Below are positions 32,366-33,975 of a stretch of DNA of 33,975 nucleotides, piece by piece; the stretch's first letter is position 1, and each line of letters begins with the position of its first letter. Below the pieces are notes generated by a model. That model searched no databases, was not told where the DNA came from, and saw nothing but the letters and a program-made list of their open reading frames with translations. A program made the translations under genes and the position numbers. Source of the DNA: Streptomyces luteolifulvus (GTDB taxonomy: Bacteria > Actinomycetota > Actinomycetes > Streptomycetales > Streptomycetaceae); assembly GCF_008806595.1 (NCBI RefSeq), contig NZ_VZRB01000056.1, forward strand, positions 1 to 33,975. The letters are read 5' to 3'.

Positions 32366-32968
32366 CGCGGGTGTTCTCTTGCTCTGTGGATGTGGAACCG
32401 TAGGAAGTCCCATCGTCCCAGTTCAGAGGGCATCCGCGTCTTCATGTCCAAGCCCTGGACCGGCTATTGCCCGGTGGCTCGTGGCGGCGTGCAGGTCCTT
32501 GTTCGGGCGGGGCCCATCGTCGGAACGGACGAGCCCCGCCCGTGGTCGCGGACTGCGGCAACAGTGCGCGACGGAATTCCCCTGTGTGTCGAGTCGCAAC
32601 GGTCGGGGACACTGCAGATCCATTCGGACCAGGCTGCGACACGTGGGGTGTCACCTGCCCTCGGTTGTGCCAACACCTTCGGCTTCAAGACGTCGAAGGG
32701 CAACGTCCTGATACACCCCTGAAGCGGGAACTGCGACGTCCGACTGCCGGGCCTCTGAATACGTGGCCACGGGGACCTGGAGCGATGCCCGAGGCGTGTT
32801 CCAAGGAAGGCGGGACAGGATGAAACGGTGTGGGAGAACAGTCTTGCTCGAGATCGTTGAGCGGCTCGATGGTAACGGCGAGGCCCGTATTCGCCGGCTC
32901 GGCAAAGCCGACGGATGATGCTCGGGGGCCCTGGAGTCGAGTCGCAACGAGCCGAGGAGGCAGACAAG
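32366..32968. other. Non-coding or degenerate stretch with hairpin
   Basis: A plus-strand frame at 32444-32722 (92 codons, MSKPWTGYCPVARGG...) has no family resemblance and no good ribosome binding site, so I do not call it. A perfect 10-bp stem lies at 32504-32513/32533-32542. A short frame at 32820-32919 (MKRCGRTVLLEIVERLDGNG) could be a 33-residue peptide but is unsupported. Confidence 0.4.
32504..32542. terminator. GC-rich hairpin, possible terminator
   Basis: CGGGCGGGGC pairs perfectly with GCCCCGCCCG across a 19-nt loop that itself contains a CGTC/GACG pair. No T tract follows. It lies between IS debris and the membrane-protein gene. Confidence 0.4.
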
Positions 32969-33199
32969 TTGAAGAAGAACGCGCCTGCGCTGTGCGTAGA
33001 AGGCCGACCGGGTGCTGGCAGCCCTGGGCTGCCGGCACCCGCCGTGGCCGTGGTTGTTGTCGTCCTACTCATCATCGCGGGCCTGCTGGCGTTCGGCCTG
33101 CCTCTCGAAGCGGCCGTCACGGCCGTCGTCGCCGGCGGGCTGGTGGCCAAGGAGCTTGTCCTCAGCCTGGTCTGTGCCCTCTCCCCTCGCCGGGCATGA
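32969..33199 (+). CDS. Small two-helix membrane protein
   Basis: This is a 76-residue protein with a TTG start at 32969 after GAGGAGG (spacing 8). Two hydrophobic segments (AVAVVVVVLLIIAGLLAFGL and AAVTAVVAGGLVAKELVLSL) predict a hairpin in the membrane. The frame also has an ATG at 32915 that would give 94 residues. No function is known. It lies 15 bp before the Xre-like gene in the same direction, so the two are probably co-expressed. Third-position GC is high, unlike the IS debris upstream. Confidence 0.6.
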   Translation: MKKNAPALCVEGRPGAGSPGLPAPAVAVVVVVLLIIAGLLAFGLPLEAAVTAVVAGGLVAKELVLSLVCALSPRRA

Positions 33200-33214
33200 G
33201 GGGGCGAGCCAGGG

Positions 33215-33835
33215 ATGGGGTGCACACACAGGACCCTGGCTGCGCACAATCCCGTTGAGATGCTGGCGCAGTGGCTCGAGTCGCTGCGCCGGCGGTCGGG
33301 GCTGAGCTGGAGCCAGATGGCGCGGACCGCACATATAGGGGGTCTGATGGTTTCCCAATCGACCCTGTTCAGAGCGGCGCAGGGCGAAAGACTCCCGAAA
33401 TGGAAAACCGTACAGGCTTTCGTGCGCGTGTGTGGCGGTGATGCGCGCGAGGCCAGGCGGCTGTGGAGTAATGCCGATCGGCACGAGGCTGCCCGCGGCG
33501 GCCAGGTGCCGCGCAGCGTGGTGCTGTCGCCGCAATTCATCACCGAGCCGTGGCAGCTCGTCCAGGCGATGAACCACATGCGCCGGGAGAGCGGCAACCC
33601 CACGCTGCGGGAGCTGGAGGAGAGAGCTGTGGTGCGGGGGGTGAGCTTCCTGCCTAAGAGCACTGTCGGTGCGGTACTGCGCGGGCGCCTGCCTGCCAAG
33701 GCCCTTCTGCTGAACTTCGTCCGATACTGCGGCAACGTTCCGGACGAACAGCTCCAGCACTGGGCTGACGCCTGGGAACGGGTGAGAAGCAGTCTTTCCG
33801 GACGTGATCGACGTGTTTCCGCTGGTCGGGGATAG
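33215..33835 (+). CDS. Helix-turn-helix (Xre-like) DNA-binding protein
   Basis: This 206-residue protein has one clear helix-turn-helix repeat, LESLRRRSGLSWSQMARTAH then VSQSTLFRAAQGERLPKWKT (about 20-75). A second, related segment, LRELEERAVVRGVSFLPKST then VGAVLRGRLPAKALLLNFVR (about 130-172), suggests an internal duplication. The region between the two (QFITEPWQLVQAMNHMRRES) may form a linker. Such proteins are widespread in Streptomyces as regulators of unknown target. The ATG at 33215 follows a GGGGGCGAGCCAGGG stretch; M16 is an alternative start. It follows the small membrane protein and precedes another gene at 33897. It belongs to the flank rather than to the catabolic regulon. Confidence 0.8.
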   Translation: MGCTHRTLAAHNPVEMLAQWLESLRRRSGLSWSQMARTAHIGGLMVSQSTLFRAAQGERLPKWKTVQAFVRVCGGDAREARRLWSNADRHEAARGGQVPRSVVLSPQFITEPWQLVQAMNHMRRESGNPTLRELEERAVVRGVSFLPKSTVGAVLRGRLPAKALLLNFVRYCGNVPDEQLQHWADAWERVRSSLSGRDRRVSAGRG

Positions 33836-33896
33836 GAGTGGTGGTTCCGTGGGAGTGGTGGCCTGTCGGGTCGTCGTTCCCCAGGGAGGTAGCGGA

Positions 33897-33975
33897 TGCC
33901 GTCGGTTGTTGGACTGCTGGAGCAGCACGAACTCGCGGCTCGGTGTCGAGTCGACGGGCTGGGGGAGGAGACCGA
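33897..33975 (+). CDS. Hypothetical protein, N-terminus only (cut by right edge)
   Basis: An ATG at 33897 follows AGGGAGG at ideal spacing and opens a frame to the window end: MPSVVGLLEQHELAARCRVD and onward. The heptad-like Leu/Ala pattern resembles the N-terminus of small coiled-coil Streptomyces proteins of unknown function. Only 26 codons are visible. Confidence 0.6.

Noticed and set aside
32444..32722. A 92-codon plus-strand frame
   Set aside because: No ribosome binding site, no family resemblance and a strong hairpin inside it; kept only as a note in the gap description.
1..33975. CRISPR arrays, tRNA or rRNA genes
   Set aside because: No regularly spaced repeats, no cloverleaf with a CCA-proximal T-loop motif and no rRNA-like sequence were seen.

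Overview
The window is very GC-rich, with G/C-ending codons, AGGAGG-type ribosome binding sites, GTG/TTG starts, a fused GAF-SpoIIE-HATPase phosphatase, TrmB and Xre-like regulators and many actinobacterial insertion-sequence families. It looks like an accessory, probably sub-telomeric or island-like, segment of a Streptomyces or close relative.

Layout. (1) Positions 1-2553 (minus) hold a primase-helicase of the kind found in TOTE conflict systems, cut by the left edge. (2) Positions 2891-8050 (minus) are one tightly overlapping operon: an SsuABC/TauABC-like importer (lipoprotein, two permeases, ATPase) followed by an aryl-acid AMP ligase whose pocket residues look salicylate-type. (3) Reading away from it are a TrmB-like regulator, a 3-hydroxyacyl-CoA dehydrogenase, a SpoIIE-type phosphatase and a fumarylacetoacetase-fold (FAH) hydrolase. 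(4) After a broken IS110 element and IS3/IS5 scraps come a divergent crotonase/thiolase pair, an IS5 scrap and a second, canonical enoyl-CoA hydratase. (5) After a TnpB remnant come an MDR dehydrogenase and an extradiol dioxygenase (minus), divergent from an amidohydrolase and an SDR, then a cupin. (6) A complete but frameshifted IS1182 element and IS1380/IS5 debris precede an aromatic-acid MFS permease, a 1-kb nearly gene-free regulatory region and a CocE/NonD hydrolase. (7) A decayed IS3 element begins exactly at the hydrolase stop codon; then come IS1380 debris and a small membrane protein, a DNA-binding protein and the first codons of another gene.

Working model. Uptake (ABC and MFS), CoA/AMP activation, beta-oxidation enzymes (two crotonases, dehydrogenase, thiolase), ring cleavage (extradiol dioxygenase, possibly the cupin) and ring-fission processing (FAH hydrolase, amidohydrolase, SDR, MDR) look like a catabolic regulon for an aromatic acid or its ester/amide. 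No ring hydroxylase is visible, so part of the pathway must lie elsewhere.

The most notable signal is a palindrome with core CCTACY-NN-RGTAGK, always with a 2-bp centre. It occurs nine times, almost only in the promoter regions of these operons, including in front of the TrmB-like gene. I infer a dedicated regulon, probably TrmB-controlled, that has kept its operators while insertion sequences eroded the DNA between operons. Several operators overlap apparent -10 boxes of possibly leaderless transcripts, and two stand in front of what look like decayed or very small genes.
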